This document shows, in pieces, positions 44,454-53,359 of a DNA stretch of 64,000 nucleotides. The translations under genes and the position numbers were made by a program. This DNA is from Synergistota bacterium. GTDB taxonomy: Bacteria; Synergistota; GBS-1. The notes beneath the pieces were generated by a model that had not been told where the DNA came from, ran no database searches, and saw nothing but the letters and a program-made list of their open reading frames with translations. Where the stretch lies: positions 3,528 to 67,527 of the forward strand of contig JANXBX010000010.1 of NCBI GenBank assembly GCA_025060595.1, in the 5' to 3' direction. Every line of letters starts with the position of its first letter. Positions within the stretch are counted from its first letter, which is position 1.

Positions 44454-45425
44454 TTAGGAGAACCTTTCCCTTAACTCATCGATATCTCTAGTTACTCCCA
44501 AAAGAACCATCAACTTAACCCTTGCTTTCAACCCATTAAGCTTCCCAGCCGGTATGATGCCTCTCTTGACAAGATCCAAGCTACCACCACTATATCCATA
44601 TATCGGAATTACATCAGAACCTGGGCACCTACTTGCAAGAACTATAAAAAGACCATTCTCTAAGGCTTTCTCTAAAAATGGAACCAAAGAAGGAGGAACA
44701 TTACCCACTCCCATACCTTCTAAAACTATCCCTTTATAATTGGCGGAAATTAAAAGATCTATAATATCTGGATCCATAGAGAAGCAAACCTTTATCAAAG
44801 CAACCCTTTCTTCTACTTCATCAATCTCATAAAATTCCCTCTTAAGAAGCTTTCTTCTAAACTCTACTCCATTAGGTGTTAAACTTCCTAAAAAGCCGTA
44901 AGGGAAAGAAGAAAAGGCGTCTATTCCGAAAGATTTTAGCTTTATAACTTCAGAAGCAGCATGAATTTCATCATTCATGACCACCAAAACGCCTTGTCCT
45001 ATAGCATCAAAGCAAGAAGCAACTTTTATAGCGTTATATAGGTTCCTTAAAGCATCGCTACCAGGAAAGCTTAAAGGATACATCGCCCCAGTAAAAACCA
45101 CAGGAACAGCACCACCGTAAAGAAGATCCACCATATAAGATGTTTCCTCAAGGGCATCAGTCCCATGGGTCACAACTATACCATCATAGCTCTTTGAAAG
45201 CTCTCTTATTAAACGAACCAATTCCATTACATCCCTTGTAGTTAAATAACCTGATGGAAGCAACTTCCACTCCTTAACTTCTATCTCCGAAACATTTGAA
45301 GGAAGAACAGGTAGCTTGCTAACAAGATCCGCACCTTTAAGGCGAGGCATCAGCCCACTGTTTCCAGACTCATCCATTGAAATAGTCCCACCTGTAGTTA
45401 TAATAGCAATCCTATTTTCCCCGAT
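44454..45425 (-). CDS. Type I-like L-asparaginase with apparent ATC start
   Basis: Asparaginase hydrolyses asparagine to aspartate and ammonia. The first ATG (45377) would cut off the catalytic N-terminus. Sixteen codons upstream, in frame, the sequence encodes IGENRIAIITTGGTIS, and TTGGTIS carries the nucleophile threonine. No ATG, GTG or TTG lies there. The first codon after a strong GGGGGAGG site (nine bases away) is ATC at 45423-45425, giving 323 residues, the usual length. The second threonine motif VVTHGTDALEETSY and the C-terminal LNGLKARVKLMVLLG are present. The protein is probably cytoplasmic, as no signal peptide is seen. Confidence 0.85.
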   Translation of the reverse strand: MGENRIAIITTGGTISMDESGNSGLMPRLKGADLVSKLPVLPSNVSEIEVKEWKLLPSGYLTTRDVMELVRLIRELSKSYDGIVVTHGTDALEETSYMVDLLYGGAVPVVFTGAMYPLSFPGSDALRNLYNAIKVASCFDAIGQGVLVVMNDEIHAASEVIKLKSFGIDAFSSFPYGFLGSLTPNGVEFRRKLLKREFYEIDEVEERVALIKVCFSMDPDIIDLLISANYKGIVLEGMGVGNVPPSLVPFLEKALENGLFIVLASRCPGSDVIPIYGYSGGSLDLVKRGIIPAGKLNGLKARVKLMVLLGVTRDIDELRERFS

Positions 45426-45434
45426 TTTAAAACA

Positions 45435-45442
45435 CCTCCCCC
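45435..45442 (-). promoter_or_regulatory. Ribosome-binding site that sets the ATC start of the asparaginase
   Basis: GGGGGAGG on the minus strand stands nine bases before the in-frame ATC. No ATG, GTG or TTG in that reading frame lies between this site and the TTGGTIS catalytic motif. Confidence 0.65.
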
Positions 45443-45540
45443 TTAAAAGATTTTAACATAAAAGTTGCCACCAAATGATTCACAGGAAACTTATAACTTC
45501 TTTAATTATTGTTAATTTGCTCCATGAAATTAAAACTTCC

Positions 45541-46824
45541 CTATTCCCTACTCAGCAACCCAAGGCTTTCCTTAAGTATCTCATAGGCTTTTTCAAGCTC
45601 ATCCCTCGATATAATAAGAGGTGGTTGAATTCTTATAACGTTTCCATAAACACCCCCAACCCCAACAAGAAGCCCCCTCTCCCTACAAAGCCTCCTAAGA
45701 GCTTCAGCTTCTTCAGAAGCGGGAGCTTTATCCTTACCCTTAACAAGCTCTATCCCTATCATTAACCCTTTACCTCTTATGTCACCTATAAGTTTAAATA
45801 GCTCTTTAAGCTCCGCAAGCTTACCTAAAAACCAGTTACCTTTTTCCTCAACTTGCTTAGGAAGATCCTCGCGAAGCATAAATTCAATATTTGCTAAGGC
45901 AGCTGCACATGAAACAGGATTTCCTCCGAAGGTACTCAAGTGATCACCAGGTCTAAAAGCATTTGCAAGCTCCTCTTTAGCTATAAATGCCCCCAGAGGA
46001 AAACCATCAGCAATTCCCTTAGCCAGAGTCATACCATCAGGTTCAACACCATAATGCTCTATGGCAAACATCTTACCAGTTCTACCAAAGCCGCTTTGAA
46101 CTTCATCAACTATAAAGAGTATCCCATACTTGTCAAGTATAGACTTTACTTCTTTAAAATACTCAGTTGGAGGAACTATAATACCCCCTTCACCTAGGAG
46201 AGGTTCGGCAAAAAATGCAGCAACGCTTCCACTCGTATTAAATCTAATCACATCTTCAAGGAACTTAGCACATCTCAAATCACAACTAGGATAGCTTAAG
46301 CCAAAGGAACATCGATAACAGTAAGGCGCAGGCGAAAAAGTTGTTCCAGAAAGATATGGCCCACCATTTCTTTTTCTCCCCATATTACCAGTTATGCTTA
46401 AGGTCCCAACAGTTCTTCCATGGAAAGAATACTGAAGGGCAATAAACTCATACTTACCTGTAAATTGCTTAGATGCTCTCATCGCAGCCTCATTTGCTTC
46501 CGCTCCACTATTAGAGAAGAAGGTTTTCTTTAACTTACCAGGTGTAATTTGAGCAAGCTTCTCGGCTAGATCAGCCACAGGCTTTATATAGTAAACATAA
46601 GTACAGGCATGTATTAACTTTTCTATTTGCTCTTTGGCCGCTTTTACAACTTCATCATTACAATGGCCTGCATTAACAACAGCTATACCAGCGAAGCAGT
46701 CAATATACTCCTTTCCACTTTCATCATAAATTATTGCACCTTTAGCTCTTTCTATAACTACAGGTTCTATAGCTTTAACCATACTCGTATTTACATATTC
46801 TCTATACTTCTCTACCGTATTCAT
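45541..46824 (-). CDS. Class III aminotransferase (acetylornithine / 4-aminobutyrate type)
   Basis: The 427-residue PLP enzyme has the class III fold: FAGIAVVNAGHCN, FSNSGAEANEAAMR, FHGRTVGTLSITG, the cofactor-binding IVDEVQSGFGRTGKMFA and the lysine region DGMTLAKGIADGFPLGAF. It should transfer an amino group from an omega- or delta-amino donor such as 4-aminobutyrate or ornithine, to 2-oxoglutarate. The extra cysteines in APYCYRCSFGLSYPSCDLRC (near residues 150-172) are noteworthy. The gene is three bases after the M20 gene, so it likely uses products from it. Confidence 0.93.
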   Translation of the reverse strand: MNTVEKYREYVNTSMVKAIEPVVIERAKGAIIYDESGKEYIDCFAGIAVVNAGHCNDEVVKAAKEQIEKLIHACTYVYYIKPVADLAEKLAQITPGKLKKTFFSNSGAEANEAAMRASKQFTGKYEFIALQYSFHGRTVGTLSITGNMGRKRNGGPYLSGTTFSPAPYCYRCSFGLSYPSCDLRCAKFLEDVIRFNTSGSVAAFFAEPLLGEGGIIVPPTEYFKEVKSILDKYGILFIVDEVQSGFGRTGKMFAIEHYGVEPDGMTLAKGIADGFPLGAFIAKEELANAFRPGDHLSTFGGNPVSCAAALANIEFMLREDLPKQVEEKGNWFLGKLAELKELFKLIGDIRGKGLMIGIELVKGKDKAPASEEAEALRRLCRERGLLVGVGGVYGNVIRIQPPLIISRDELEKAYEILKESLGLLSRE

Positions 46825-46827
46825 ATC

Positions 46828-48057
46828 CTATCCCTCTCCCTCCCTTAAAAAATCCAATATGCTTAAAGCATATATCTTAGCTGTATCAAGAAGGTCTTCT
46901 ATAATAACATACTCATCCACCTGATGAGGAATCTCCCTTTCTCCCGCTCCTATCACTACTACAGGGATGTTTTTCCAAGCCCTTAAGAAAGTCCCATCGG
47001 TAGCTCCAGGAACACCGTTATAAATAGGCTCTTTCCCCTTAACCTTTCGGTAAGCTCTATGAACTGCCTTAACTATGGGATCATCCTTAGGGGTACTGAC
47101 GCAAGGTCTTCTCTCTAAAACCTCAAGCTCATAATTAAAATCCGTAATCTCAAGTTTTATACTATCTAAGCAAGCTTTGATTCTCTCTATTAAATCAATA
47201 TCATCCTGCCCCGGAATAGTCCTTATATCATATCCTATCAAACAATCCTCAGGTATAACATTAAGCTGACCTTTACCATTAGAAGGGGACATAACAACCG
47301 TAGGCGTTATACTCGGATAACCAAGATACTCATGAGCCTTCAGTCTTTCCTTCTCCTCTGCTTCAAGATCTCTAATCTTCAAGATTGCTTTAGCCATACC
47401 TATATTTGGATTTATACCAGCATAAGGCATACAACCATGAGCCATTTTCCCCTTAACTCTAAGAATAACCCTTAAAGCTCCTTTTATATCCAGGCAAATT
47501 TGATTATCAACAGGTTCACAAATTATAGCACCATCTACATCATCGGCCCAACCGCGCTTTATAAAATCCTTTATCCCAATCATAAGGCCTTCCTCATCCA
47601 CCGGAATGCATAGTATAACCTTCCCTGAGAATTTTATTTCAGAGTCCTTCAAAGCTTTAGCAGCAATTATAGCTGCAGCTAAATTCCCTTTTGTATCGCA
47701 CGAACCCCTACCATAGATCTTCCCATCAACTATTTCTCCACTAAAAGGATGGCATTTCCATCTATTTACATCACCTGGAGTAACTACATCAGTATGTCCC
47801 TCAAGAAGAATAGTCTTGCCCCCTGAAGCGCCCCTAAGAATGGCAACCACATTAGGCCTCTTAGGGGCAACTTCCTCTATATAAACATCAAAACCTATAC
47901 CTTTAAGCCTTTCATACAAAAATTTAGCCACTCTTTCTTCATTAGCATTCTCATCAGAAGGATCATAAACGCTTGAAATCCTTATAAGCTCTTGAGTTAA
48001 GGATATTAACTCTTCCTCTTTTATAAAGCTTAATATCTTTTTTTCCTCATTGTCCAG
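46828..48057 (-). CDS. M20-family metallo-hydrolase (ArgE/DapE/CPG2 type) with apparent CTG start
   Basis: The protein shows the M20 zinc sites: LLEGHTDVVTPGD, GRGSCDTKGNLAAAIIA, VDEEG and GVPGATDGTFLRAW. A GTG at 47931 would remove the conserved first helix. The frame stays open upstream for 42 codons encoding EELISLTQELIRISSVYDPS, a family-typical start (usually ELLKELIRIPSV). The only start-like codon near a binding site is CTG at 48055-48057, nine bases after GGGAG at the end of the symporter gene. This gives 409 residues, the normal length. The substrate is an N-acyl amino acid or dipeptide; which one is open. Confidence 0.88.
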   Translation of the reverse strand: MDNEEKKILSFIKEEELISLTQELIRISSVYDPSDENANEERVAKFLYERLKGIGFDVYIEEVAPKRPNVVAILRGASGGKTILLEGHTDVVTPGDVNRWKCHPFSGEIVDGKIYGRGSCDTKGNLAAAIIAAKALKDSEIKFSGKVILCIPVDEEGLMIGIKDFIKRGWADDVDGAIICEPVDNQICLDIKGALRVILRVKGKMAHGCMPYAGINPNIGMAKAILKIRDLEAEEKERLKAHEYLGYPSITPTVVMSPSNGKGQLNVIPEDCLIGYDIRTIPGQDDIDLIERIKACLDSIKLEITDFNYELEVLERRPCVSTPKDDPIVKAVHRAYRKVKGKEPIYNGVPGATDGTFLRAWKNIPVVVIGAGEREIPHQVDEYVIIEDLLDTAKIYALSILDFLREGEG

Positions 48058-48063
48058 CTTAAA

Positions 48064-49545
48064 TCACTCCCAGAACTTTCTTATAGTTTCCTCTTTTGGA
48101 GGCCTTGTCAAAATAGAAACAAAAACAAAAGCTAAAAGCCCGAGTAGAAGCGTTAAAACTATAGGATGAGTCCCAAAAGGTCTTTTCCAATACTGGCTCA
48201 AAAGAATGAAACTCATGACTCCAACAATTATAGAAGCTATAGCACCAGGAGCATTAGCTCTCTTCCAGTAAAGGCCCAATATTATTAACCAGAAGAAAGT
48301 TGCCTCAAGCCCTCCAAAAGCATAAAGATTTATCCAAATTATTAAAGAAGGAGGTTTTATAGCAAAGAGAATAACAATAAAGCTAACTAAAGCCGTTATA
48401 ACCATGCTAAGCCTAGAGATCTTCTTCGGATCAACTTCAGGATTTATATAGTTAAGGTAAAGATCTTTAACTATAGCGCTTGACACAAGAATAAGCTGGG
48501 AGTCAACGGTAGACATTATGGCAGCAAGAGGCGCAGCTAAAAGAAGACCTGCCAACCATGGAGGAAGGAGATTAAGAGCAAGAAGGGGAATAACTGCATC
48601 GCTACCAAGCCCCTTAGGTATTTCAGGAATTATAACCCTTGCAATAACCCCTGTAAGATGAAGCGAAAGCATCAGAAAGCCCAAAACAAATGTTCCTACA
48701 ACCATTGCCACATGCATCGATCTTGAATCTTTATAAGCCATGGCTCTTAAAGCATTCTGTGGCAAACCTATTATACCTATGCAGACCAGTATCCAGAAAG
48801 AGGATATCCAAGGAACTGTAATAAAGTTTTTAACCCCGAAGGGGGTTAACATCTCTGGGTTAATCTTAGAAAGCGCTTGCATAGCATTAAAGGCTCCACC
48901 TGCCCTATTAAAGGCCATAACCATTAAAATAGCTATTCCAATAAACATAACTATTCCCTGGAGAACATCAGTTAAAACTACAGCCCTAAAGCCACCGTAC
49001 GTAACATAAAGCAAGACTACAAGACCAAAAAGAAAAAGCCCCCATACATAAGGTAAACCAGTTAGAGTTTGAAAAAGCTTTGCTCCTCCTACAAACTGTG
49101 CCACAACAGCAACCATAAGAAAGATAACCGCACTTAAAGATGCCAACCAAACTAAAACTGGATTATTATCATACCTTTCCCTCAAAACATCTATAAGCGT
49201 TACAGCTTTCACTCTTCTCGATATTATCGCAAACCTTTTGCCTAAAATTCCTAATGTGACAAAGGCAGCAGGAAGCTGAGTCATAGCAAGCAAAACCCAT
49301 CCAAGCCCTTGAGAGTAAGCTGTTCCAGGACCTCCCAAGTAACTCGAGGCACTTACATAAGTTGCAACTAAGGTCATCGCAACAACAAAGCCACTAAAGT
49401 TAGCTTTACCTAAAAAGTATTCACTTAAAAAATCCTTTTCTTCCTTCAGCTTCTTAGTACTATAAAAACCTATGTATAGAACTACCACAAGATAAGCTAT
49501 AAGAGGTATCCATATCTGAATTAAAACCTCCCTTGTAAGATTCAC
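48064..49545 (-). CDS. SLC5/PanF-type sodium:solute symporter
   Basis: The 493-residue protein has about thirteen hydrophobic segments and SSS-family landmarks: YVSASSYLGGPGTAYSQGLGWVL, FAIISRRVKAVTLIDVLRERYD, GGFRAVVLTDVLQGIVMFIG and APLAAIMSTVDSQLILVSSAIVKD. The family uses the sodium gradient to import pantothenate, proline, other amino acids or carboxylates. Its small partner precedes it by a four-base overlap, the PanF arrangement. Placed before a hydrolase, aminotransferase and asparaginase, it may import amino-acid derivatives. Confidence 0.92.
   Translation of the reverse strand: MNLTREVLIQIWIPLIAYLVVVLYIGFYSTKKLKEEKDFLSEYFLGKANFSGFVVAMTLVATYVSASSYLGGPGTAYSQGLGWVLLAMTQLPAAFVTLGILGKRFAIISRRVKAVTLIDVLRERYDNNPVLVWLASLSAVIFLMVAVVAQFVGGAKLFQTLTGLPYVWGLFLFGLVVLLYVTYGGFRAVVLTDVLQGIVMFIGIAILMVMAFNRAGGAFNAMQALSKINPEMLTPFGVKNFITVPWISSFWILVCIGIIGLPQNALRAMAYKDSRSMHVAMVVGTFVLGFLMLSLHLTGVIARVIIPEIPKGLGSDAVIPLLALNLLPPWLAGLLLAAPLAAIMSTVDSQLILVSSAIVKDLYLNYINPEVDPKKISRLSMVITALVSFIVILFAIKPPSLIIWINLYAFGGLEATFFWLIILGLYWKRANAPGAIASIIVGVMSFILLSQYWKRPFGTHPIVLTLLLGLLAFVFVSILTRPPKEETIRKFWE
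48067..48071 (-). promoter_or_regulatory. Ribosome-binding site that sets the CTG start of the M20 hydrolase
   Basis: GGGAG at the very end of the symporter reading frame is nine bases before the CTG at 48057. The intervening in-frame TGA (symporter stop, 48064-48066) limits the N-terminus to TTT, AAG or CTG. Confidence 0.55.
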
Positions 49546-49832
49546 TTCTTAACACCTCCTTTCTCCTCAGGCTCGAGAGGAATTTCTTTGAAAAATAAAG
49601 GAATAACAAGCGCTACTAAGACACTGAATATTATAAAGCTCGCTATACAGCTCCAGAAAAACCAGGCAGGAAAACCCATAACATAAGAATAATCCTTAGG
49701 GGACTTTGAACCCAAACCGTAGGCAAAAAGAAACCACCATAAAATGTTGGCTATGAAAAGCACAAGAACTACTATCGTTTCTTTCCGCATTTGAGAACGT
49801 CGAGGATCTTCCCTAAAACCGCTTCCCGTCAT
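49542..49832 (-). CDS. Small membrane partner of PanF-type symporter (DUF997/YhdT-like)
   Basis: The protein (96 residues from the ATG at 49832) has two membrane segments, the first ending with ILWWFLFAYGLGSKSPKDYSYVMGFPAWFFWSC. This matches the YhdT/DUF997 family found next to PanF symporters. The last 20 residues are charged. The ATG is set by the GGGGGG site; a longer open frame continues upstream past the promoter. It overlaps the symporter by four bases. It is probably needed for stability or function of that symporter. Confidence 0.82.
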   Translation of the reverse strand: MTGSGFREDPRRSQMRKETIVVLVLFIANILWWFLFAYGLGSKSPKDYSYVMGFPAWFFWSCIASFIIFSVLVALVIPLFFKEIPLEPEEKGGVKK

Positions 49833-49866
49833 AACTATCCCCCCTTTTTTAAAGATCTTATACTCT

Positions 49867-49895
49867 ATTATAAAGCTATTAGATCCATACATCAA
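49867..49895 (-). promoter_or_regulatory. Promoter of the leftward symporter/amino-acid operon
   Basis: On the minus strand TTGATG (49890-49895) and a perfect TATAAT (49867-49872) have a 17-base spacing. It should drive the operon from the DUF997 gene through the asparaginase and possibly to rqcH. Confidence 0.85.
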
Positions 49896-49954
49896 GATTC
49901 AAAAATTAGCACTTATTCACAACCATCCTAATCGAACCTTTGAATACTTCTGAC

Positions 49955-49983
49955 TTGATATACAACTTAACTTCCTGTATCAT
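49955..49983 (+). promoter_or_regulatory. Promoter of the cyclase-gcv operon
   Basis: TTGATA (49955-49960) and TATCAT (49978-49983) are 17 bases apart. Transcription would start near 49990, with AAAGGAGGA just before the ATG at 50008. The leader is too short to hold a glycine riboswitch. Confidence 0.7.
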
Positions 49984-50007
49984 TTTAGTTAAAAGGAGGA
50001 TTTTACA

Positions 50008-51885
50008 ATGAGAAAAGCAATGCTTTCTAATTTATCTCTTATATTAATTGTTGTGGTTTTAGTAAGCACGCCAGTTACTCTCATATTCATTTTTAATTCT
50101 GTAAAAGAGACCGTTTACTCTGCTGAAAAAAACCTGATCAGTAACACGCTTGATACATTAATCTCTTTTATAGATGCTCAGATCAATAGCCTATACCAGG
50201 AGAAAAACCTCCGCTTTTTCGAGAGTCATAAAAAGCTTATAAATTTAACTAACACCATAGCTGATCTTATAGAAGAGAAAAACTCAAAAGAAATAATAGA
50301 AAAAATAGCCTTAATGAATGATGTTACTCTTCTAATATATGAAGGAGAAATACCATTTATATTTGGAAGAAAAATAATTATTCCATCGGAAGCTTTAAGA
50401 AGGGGTCTGTTTAGGCTAAGCCACTATGAGCATTTATTTTTGTGCTTAAATGATCCCGAGCATCCACTACTAGTATATTTTAGAAAGCTTTTAGATAAGG
50501 ACAGAACAATTATAATAATAGATTCCCTAAAGCCATTGATGGAATACTTTGAAAAGAGATTTCATCAAAACCTTAGTAGTATTAGAGAAAAAGTAATAAA
50601 CTTAAAAATAGAAGAAAAGGGATATGTAGTTGTGATCTCAGGAGACAGCGAAAGCTTCGTTATACACCCAAACCCAAAATTTGATGGAAAACCAGTTCCT
50701 TTAGAACCACAGAGAAATAGAAACTTAATGAAACTTATTAAAGACTCTATAGATCAAAATACAGGTTTATTTAACTACCTATGGTATTCAGATGAAGAAG
50801 GTAAGGTAGTACCGAAAATAGCACTGGTAAAATATTATAAGCCCCTTAACTGGTATATAGCAGGAACTATATACGAGGAAGATCTAAGAAAAAGAATTGA
50901 AATATTAAATATATTAGCCGCAACATTGGTAGGAATAGGATCCACAGTTGCATTAATCATTTCTTTTATATTAACTAAAAAGCTTAGAGAAAACATTAAA
51001 AACCTAAAGTTGACCTGGGAAACAGTTAACGTTGGAATAGTTATGTGTCAAAACAATACTTGGGAGGTAAAAGAAATAAACGATCATCTTAAAAACACAT
51101 TAGAAAGACGCAGAGAAGAAATATTAGGAAAACCAATAATCAACTTTGTTCACCAAGAAGATAAAAAACACTTCTTAGAACATTTAAAAAAGGCCTCAAA
51201 TGGACTATTTGAAAGCTTACAAGCAAGACTCTTAAAAGGCGAAGGAGAGATAGTTCATGCTATAATAAGATCGTCACTAATTAAAGAGAAAAATTTAATC
51301 CTGCTTTCTGTAACTGACATAACTAAGGTAGTAGAGCTTCAGAAAGAGTTGGAAAGAGCTAATGAAATTCTCCAAAAACTATCCTCAAGAGACCACTTAA
51401 CAGGTGCCTTTAATAGAAGAAGCTTAGAAATTAATCTTAAAGAAGAGCTTGAAAAAAGTAAAGAAGAAGGAGAACCCTTATCCATAATTATGCTTGATAT
51501 AGACCGTTTTAAGAAAATCAACGATATTTACGGTCACATTATAGGAGACTTTGTATTAAAAAGCTTAACAAAGCTCTTAACCTTAAAGATACGTTTGGAA
51601 GATAGCATATACAGATATGGGGGAGAAGAGTTTATAATTCTACTTTTGAGAACTTATAAAGCTGAAGGAATAAAAGTCGCAGAAAGACTCAGGTCAGAGA
51701 TAGAAAATCACGATTTCAACTATAGAGTTAAAGGAGAAACCATGCTTAAGATAAAACTTACCTGTAGCTTTGGTGTTTCAGCCTTTCCAGAAGATGGCTC
51801 TACCCCCGAGGAGCTCATTTCAAAAGCTGATGAAGCGCTTTATAGAGCAAAAAGGAATGGAAGGAACAGAGTTGAAGAAGCTTAA
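50008..51885 (+). CDS. Membrane diguanylate cyclase: Cache-like sensor, PAS and GGDEF
   Basis: The 625-residue protein has a TM helix (about residues 8-30), an extracytoplasmic sensor region to about 300 that includes EKGYVVVISGDSESFVIHPNP and ends YYKPLNWYIAGTIYEEDL, typical of Cache domains, then TM2 (about 303-327). A PAS-like stretch follows (WETVNVGIVMCQNNTWEVKEINDH). The GGDEF domain (about 455-622) has HLTGAFNRRSLE, DIDRFKKINDIYGHIIGD, the active site RYGGEEFIIL and an intact RLED inhibitory site. It should make c-di-GMP in response to an external ligand. gcvT begins 18 bases after it, so it heads the glycine cleavage operon. Confidence 0.92.
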   Translation: MRKAMLSNLSLILIVVVLVSTPVTLIFIFNSVKETVYSAEKNLISNTLDTLISFIDAQINSLYQEKNLRFFESHKKLINLTNTIADLIEEKNSKEIIEKIALMNDVTLLIYEGEIPFIFGRKIIIPSEALRRGLFRLSHYEHLFLCLNDPEHPLLVYFRKLLDKDRTIIIIDSLKPLMEYFEKRFHQNLSSIREKVINLKIEEKGYVVVISGDSESFVIHPNPKFDGKPVPLEPQRNRNLMKLIKDSIDQNTGLFNYLWYSDEEGKVVPKIALVKYYKPLNWYIAGTIYEEDLRKRIEILNILAATLVGIGSTVALIISFILTKKLRENIKNLKLTWETVNVGIVMCQNNTWEVKEINDHLKNTLERRREEILGKPIINFVHQEDKKHFLEHLKKASNGLFESLQARLLKGEGEIVHAIIRSSLIKEKNLILLSVTDITKVVELQKELERANEILQKLSSRDHLTGAFNRRSLEINLKEELEKSKEEGEPLSIIMLDIDRFKKINDIYGHIIGDFVLKSLTKLLTLKIRLEDSIYRYGGEEFIILLLRTYKAEGIKVAERLRSEIENHDFNYRVKGETMLKIKLTCSFGVSAFPEDGSTPEELISKADEALYRAKRNGRNRVEEA

Positions 51886-51903
51886 AGTAAAGGAGGTAAT
51901 AAG

Positions 51904-52968
51904 TTGAAAAAAACCCCTCTTTATGAAAAACACCTTGAGTTAAAGGCAAAAATGATAGAATTTGGTGGTTGGGAGATGCCATTACAATATAGCAGCATCT
52001 TAGAAGAACATTTATCGGTGAGAAATAACGTGGGAATGTTTGATATAAGTCATATGGGTGAAATTGAAATATATGGAGACAAAGCTAAAGAAAGCATCTT
52101 AAGATTAACTCCAGTTCATGAGAAAAAGCTTATTCCTGGAAAAGCATCCTACTCCTTTTTACTGAACGAAAAGGGAGGTATTATAGACGATCTTATAATT
52201 TACACGTTTTCCTCAGAAAGATTTATATTAGTAGTTAATGCAGGAAACCTCGAAAAAGACCTTAACTGGATAAAAGAACAGGTTTATCCTAAAACAGAAG
52301 TCAAAAACCTCTCTGATGATATATCAGCATTATCCATTCAAGGCCCAGCTTCAGAAGAAATATTTAAAATTTTATTTAGATCCGATCTATCAGATCTAAA
52401 ATATTACTCCTTTGAGAAAGATTTAAGATACAACAACGTAGAATTTCTTTTCGTCTCAAGAACAGGATATACGGGAGAGCTTGGATTTGAGATATACGCT
52501 CGTCCTGAGGAAATACTGAAGCTATGGGATATCTTACTTAGATTGAATGTAAAACCGTGCGGTTTAGGGGCAAGAGATGGTCTAAGGCTTGAGGCAGGAA
52601 TGCCCCTTTACGGACATGAGCTTAATGAAAACATAACACCTTTAGAAGCCAACCTCGAGAGGTTTGTAGATATAGAGAGGAGCTTCATAGGAAGAGAAGC
52701 CTTGATCCAAAGAGAGAGAGAAAAACATCTCATAGGTTTTAAAATGCTTGACAAAGGCGTACCAAGAGAAGGACAAAAAATCTTCATTCTTAAAAACAAG
52801 GAAGAAGTAGGGTATGTAACAAGCGGTGGGTACTCCCCTTGTCTTAACGAGTATATAGGGATGGGCTATGTAAAGTTATATGATAAAGAAACCGAGCTAG
52901 GCATAGACATTCGAGATAAAATAAAAAGAGCAGTTATAACTGCTCTTCCATTTTACAAGAGGAGGTGA
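51904..52968 (+). CDS. gcvT: Glycine cleavage system T protein (aminomethyltransferase)
   Basis: The 354-residue enzyme transfers the methylene group from aminomethyl-lipoyl GcvH to tetrahydrofolate and releases ammonia. It has the FGGWEMPLQY start, FDISHMGEIEIYG, LLNEKGGIIDDLIIYTF, RTGYTGELGFEIYA and LGARDGLRLEAGMPLYGHEL, which includes the conserved aspartate that binds folate. Start is a TTG after AAAGGAGG. It is followed six bases later by gcvH. Confidence 0.97.
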   Translation: MKKTPLYEKHLELKAKMIEFGGWEMPLQYSSILEEHLSVRNNVGMFDISHMGEIEIYGDKAKESILRLTPVHEKKLIPGKASYSFLLNEKGGIIDDLIIYTFSSERFILVVNAGNLEKDLNWIKEQVYPKTEVKNLSDDISALSIQGPASEEIFKILFRSDLSDLKYYSFEKDLRYNNVEFLFVSRTGYTGELGFEIYARPEEILKLWDILLRLNVKPCGLGARDGLRLEAGMPLYGHELNENITPLEANLERFVDIERSFIGREALIQREREKHLIGFKMLDKGVPREGQKIFILKNKEEVGYVTSGGYSPCLNEYIGMGYVKLYDKETELGIDIRDKIKRAVITALPFYKRR

Positions 52969-52974
52969 TTTTAA

Positions 52975-53355
52975 TTGATCCCTAAGGAGCTAAAATACAC
53001 AAAAGAGCATGAGTGGATAAGAATAGAAAATGGTGTAGGAACAGTGGGAATAACTCATTATGCTCAAGAGCAACTTGGGGATATAGTCTTTGTTGAGCTT
53101 CCATCTACTGGAAGAGACGTGGGAAAAATGGAGACAGTAGCTGTAGTAGAATCGGTGAAGGCAGCTTCGGATATATATACACCTGTAAGCGGAAAGATAA
53201 TAGAGGTAAACGAGGAGCTAAATAGTTCTCCTAACCTTATAAACGAGGATCCATATGGAAAGGGATGGATATTTAAGATAAAATTATCAGATCCAAGAGA
53301 AATTAAAGAGCTTCTTTCAGCAGAAGAATATGAAAAACTTATAACGGAGGGTTGA
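52975..53355 (+). CDS. gcvH: Glycine cleavage system H protein
   Basis: The 126-residue lipoyl carrier shuttles the aminomethyl group between GcvP, GcvT and dihydrolipoamide dehydrogenase. The lipoylated lysine is in [16 protein letters not shown], and [37 protein letters not shown] is the family-typical first half. Start is a TTG after AGGAGGTG. Length is standard. No gene for the L protein is in the window, so the cell must use an unlinked one. Confidence 0.98.
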   Translation: MIPKELKYTKEHEWIRIENGVGTVGITHYAQEQLGDIVFVELPSTGRDVGKMETVAVVESVKAASDIYTPVSGKIIEVNEELNSSPNLINEDPYGKGWIFKIKLSDPREIKELLSAEEYEKLITEG

Positions 53356-53359
53356 AATC

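Noticed and set aside
44454-45425. Asparaginase as an N-terminally truncated pseudogene
   Set aside because: The missing catalytic residues are encoded in frame directly upstream and follow a strong binding site, so a rare start codon explains the case better.
49896-50007. Glycine riboswitch before the gcv operon
   Set aside because: The leader between the mapped-by-eye promoter and the ATG is under 25 bases, and the gap before gcvT is 18 bases.
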